A stretch of 64,000 nt of DNA from Cryptomeria japonica (Eukaryota > Streptophyta > Pinopsida > Cupressales > Cupressaceae), in the NCBI RefSeq assembly GCF_030272615.1, contig NC_081412.1, positions 103,528,796 through 103,592,795 of the forward strand, in the 5' to 3' direction. Of this stretch, positions 60,674 to 64,000 are shown piece after piece (position 1 is the stretch's first letter; each line of letters opens with the position of its first letter). A model generated the notes under the pieces. It had not been told where the DNA came from, did no database searches, and was given only the letters and a program-made list of their open reading frames with translations. Position numbers and translations under genes: made by a program.

Positions 60674-62321
60674 ACAGATCTTTGTTGCAAAATTTTGGCA
60701 AGGGTTTTTTATCTTTATTGTGTGCCTTGTTTTCATAGATTACCAAACACTTAAATTGGTTCACTAAAATTGAACCAATATCTTTTGTGTCTTGAGCAAT
60801 AGGCTCTTTTTGTTTAATCTCTAGAGGGCCTGTCTCCTCGTGTGGTCATTAGGACTACTAGTGAGGAGAGAACGACCCAAGTGGTAGTGAGGAAAACCCA
60901 CCTCTTCCAAACCACTATAAATAATTGTATCCATGGTGAAAGCCATGGGTAATGTGTGCTAATTAGTTCATACCGACACTTTGTCTCCTCATAAACTTGT
61001 TTGATCAAATTTATTTAATCATTCGTAAGGTGTAACCCCTATCATTTGAGAGCCTTCTATATTTATAGAGCTGAAAGTGCCACATGTATGGCCACACAAG
61101 TGGATGCCCTTACTAGCACCTTTTTTTTTTAGAAAGCCAAAATCCTTCTAGTTATTAGGGCAGGAGGTTGGACCTCTAGAGCGGCCTACACACATACGGT
61201 TCTTCGTAGAGATACATAGTTTGGCATGGGGAGTTTTCATGGGGACTGATGCTTGGATTCCCTAGAGAAGTGAGTGCCGAGGGTGGATCTAGTGGGGTCA
61301 AGCATCTAAGTATCCACTCTGAATAGCGTAGCCTCAGGGGAAACCCCATGTGGGATCAACAGCTACTATCCTGTCCAACCATAAGAATTGTGCTTGTCTT
61401 CTTTTGAACATTCAAACATTCAAGATCAAACATCAAAACATTGTGTCCTTTGTGTCTTCAAGTGTATGCAAAAACATTTTTACATCAAACAACACACTTT
61501 CTTTTGAGTTATTTTGAGTCTAAACACCTACAATCATTGAGTCCTCATCAAAATTGTGTCCTCTTGTCACGAAAAATAGTCAAAAATTCAGATTTGGTCA
61601 CAACAACAGCTTTACACATTGGAAAAATTGCACTTAATTTTTGGAAATGTGTCTGTGTAGTGTCCAACAACATCTATGTCATTTAGCCACGTCTATGAAG
61701 GGCAAACATGCGTATGTGTTATTACAAGCAACATTACATTTACAAAATCTCAAAAATGTGTTTGTGTAGTTTTCAACAACATCTCTGTCATTTAACCGCA
61801 TCTGTGGAGTATATAGGCACATCTGTGTTCACAATTGGAAAAACTTGCAGTTTGGCAAAAACCAGAGCAATCAATTTCAGACTTATTGATCTTCCTAGGT
61901 TATCTCTTTAGGTTTTCATCTAGAATTCAGCCTATTTCCAGGTCTCACAAATTCCATCATTGCTTTACACCTTGCATTACATTCACATCTGTCTAAACTT
62001 GAGTCAAAAGGTCACTTGCTTGTCCACATCATACTTTGTCAACACACTACATACAACAACATTTTGCTAAGTGGTCCCTCATCAAGGTCTATCACCTTTG
62101 GGTCTCATTTGGTCTTACTTAGAGTCAAGGTCAACTTACCTCATCAAGAGAAACTATCATCTCTTTGGAAGCCACACCTACTCTACTACATACATACTTG
62201 GTCTTACACTTTGGGCATTGCAAGTACACCTCATATTCATTTACACTCCATCCAAACTCTTGGTCTTCCATACTCTTTCCATTTTCATCTAGTCTCACAC
62301 ATCTTGGTCAAGACCTAGTTC
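60674..62321 (+). other. Rest of the gypsy leader
   Basis: Outside the periodic motif I see no gene. A GC-richer block at 61080-61380 carries no identifiable frame. Frames at 61441-62318 have no motif. Confidence 0.5.
61650..61830 (+). repeat. ~20-bp periodic motif in the gypsy leader, right part
   Basis: The same GCRTCTRTG-like motif at about 61650, 61671, 61690, 61710, 61758, 61780, 61799 and 61820, again mostly 19-22 bases apart. Confidence 0.7.
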
Positions 62322-63910
62322 ATGGTTGAAACCCATTCCCAAAAATCTAGGAGAGAAGCTAAAGAAGCTCAAGAGTCTGCAAACATGAGTGCCTATGAGT
62401 ATGACAATGATGTATTTTTCAATTCTTATCATACCACATTACCTGATATGGATGCTTATAGAAACATTCAAAATGTTGAGCACATGGATAATACAAACAA
62501 CAATGATATGCATAATGAAAATATGGACAACTGTTCCATACATTTAGCAGAAGTGGAAAACTCCATTATGGATCCCCATTTCAATTGATTGGTTGAGGAA
62601 ATCATGAGAAGAGAGAGACAGTATTTCTTGCAAGTAATGGCGCAAAGTGGAGCCAAGATTCCTCATGATTTTGACATGTCTCAAATAATGGAACATCGAC
62701 CTTTACAAGAGCCTCAACTCAACATGGATCAAAGGAGGCCTAATAGTGGAGGTACTAGAGGACCACATTTTGTGTCTGAATCACCATCATCTTTGTTTCA
62801 AAAACCTGAGGTCCCACATACACATGGTCAAGCTTATGATACTCACCTTTGCAGATCATTATGGAAGTCTTATGTAGAAAAATATACTCAATCACATACC
62901 AATGCTAAGGACCAACCACCAAAGCAATTAAATATACAAAGAGATGTTCAAAATTTGGACACAAGGAATTTAGGAAATCCCGCGTCAAATTTGGGGACAA
63001 TACACTAGAACAAACTCATGATATGCCTGTAGAGTATGGTATACATGGACAAAACAGATATTCCATTCCTCATCATGACTCTATACCAAGTGGTCCACAT
63101 ATGCAACATCACTATAGACCTCCTCCATATGAACATGTGTATGATCAATACCATCCATATATGCAACATGCTCCTCTTCCACCTAGTGCCTCAAGTATGG
63201 GATATGGTGCAAGAAGTCAGTCTCCACCTAAGAACAATTTGGAGCAGCAAATTAAAGACTTACAAAACAAAATGGAGGACATAAATACACCAAAGCCAGC
63301 TTACACAATGAGAGACATATGTCCCTATCCATTTGACAAAAGCATTCCAATGCCTCCTTTTCCTACACATTTTGTGACACCTAAGTTGAATAAGTACAAA
63401 GGCAAATGAGACCCTAAGGCACATATAACAGTTTTTCATGAATTGCATTGAGGTAGCAGCAAAAGAGACATATTTGATGAGATTATTCTCATAAAGCCTA
63501 GGTGTCAAGCTATGGAATGATTCTCCCAACTCCCACCTAGAATTAAGTCATGGGGTGATTTAGCAGAGGCTTTTATCCAACATTTCTCATACAACATAGA
63601 GACAAATATATCAGTCACCACTCTATGCAACACCAAGCAAAAGGATGGAGAATCTTTTTCATCATTTTTACAAAGATGGAGAAATCTAGCTAGTAGATGC
63701 TCTTGTGAAATTCCACAAAAGCAAATGGTAGGGATGTTCACCCAGAATGTCAACAAAGACATTGGTTATGACTTGAGAAAATCTTGTTTGTCCACCTTCA
63801 AGGATGTCATTAAGAAAGGTTTAGTGACAGAGAAGGTCCTAATTGAGGAAGGTGTCATCAAAATATTCAAAGAAAACAAAGAGGACTTTAAAGGAAAAGA
63901 CAAGCCATGA
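62322..63910 (+). pseudogene. Gypsy gag
   Basis: ATG 62322 opens MVETHSQKSRREAKEAQESA. One frame runs to about 63005 with a TGA at 62586 and a TAG near 63006, then shifts. The N-terminal half is Asn/Asp/Met-rich and the middle is His/Tyr/Pro-rich (HHYRPPPYEHVYDQYHPYMQ). The capsid domain follows: FPTHFVTPKLNKYKGK, AMEWF-type block with its Trp codon now TGA (63516), LPPRIKSWGDLAEAFIQHFS, TKQKDGESFSSFLQRWRNLASRC and IPQKQMVGMFTQNVNKDIG. These match the retrotrans_gag order of plant gypsy elements. Further damage lies at 63410-63500. Protease and pol would follow to the right. Confidence 0.75.
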
Positions 63911-64000
63911 TTTTGGAACAAGAACAAGAACACAATAAATGATGGCATTGTCGATGCGAATAAAGTAAAACCCAAAATAATTTTTTCTGGATCAAGTTCT

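Larger units (their letters stand above)
52615..64000 (+). mobile_element. Ty3/gypsy element, 5' part (leaves the window), split by a copia insertion
   Basis: 5' LTR (52615-53387), PBS (53391-53408), a long leader interrupted at 53992-60668 by a complete copia element, then gag (62322-63910). pol and the 3' LTR would lie beyond 64000. Continuity across the insertion is supported by the copia's target duplication, and by the same ~20-bp periodic leader motif on both sides (53501-53760 and 61650-61830). Confidence 0.75.

Overview
This window looks like intergenic DNA from a very large, AT-rich plant genome, most probably a gymnosperm (conifer type). That is an inference from the retrotransposon families and their dense layering. 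I found no intact host gene, rRNA, plastid or mitochondrial segment. Nearly everything that can be named is a retrotransposon or its remnant: Ty1/copia, Ty3/gypsy, L1-type LINEs, solo LTRs and one miniature LTR element (TRIM).

Layout. 1-754: start of a minus-strand copia element that runs off the left edge. About 2480-4260: decayed minus-strand LINE (ORF1 and endonuclease). About 5465-6599: possible degenerate LTR. 7754-15707: complete minus-strand LTR element with 2.2-kb LTRs and a CATTA target duplication; it encodes a gag and an acidic protein but no polymerase. 15927-17342: solo copia-type LTR. 17387-25146: complete plus-strand gypsy-like element (ACTAA duplication) with gag, protease and a Pro/Ser-rich tail but no RT, RNase H or integrase. 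25476-26023: three copies of a 184-bp tandem repeat. 29810-31850: a 21-bp minisatellite split by a 334-bp TRIM (29942-30275) and by a solo LTR (30292-31765, GAAAT duplication). 34600-39300: minus-strand gypsy remnant (3' LTR, PPT, pol) with an opposite-strand ORF between integrase and LTR. 39582-40709 and 41371-42223: two more probable solo LTRs. 42889-49095: a long minus-strand LINE. 51860-52400: GA-rich repeats. 52615-64000+: plus-strand gypsy element whose leader is split by a complete copia element (53992-60668, TACTA duplication).

The two observations I rate highest are these. (1) The TRIM at 29942-30275 has 135-bp LTRs, each containing a 72-nt tRNA-like sequence with recognisable A and B boxes. 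This parallels the 5S-carrying Cassandra TRIMs, but with a tRNA. (2) The LINE at 42889-49095 appears to have three cistrons. The tail of an ORF1 overlaps ORF2 (endonuclease, RT, RNase H) by ATGA, and ORF2 overlaps by 11 nt a third, downstream ORF of about 570 codons with an acidic linker and a helical C-terminus.

Decay is mainly by point mutation. Most premature stops are TAG or TGA at expected Gln or Trp positions, while reading frames are largely kept. This is what long-term deamination of methylated cytosine would produce. By hand alignment the copia LTR pair differs at about 58 of 1042 positions; the two non-autonomous elements are visibly older.
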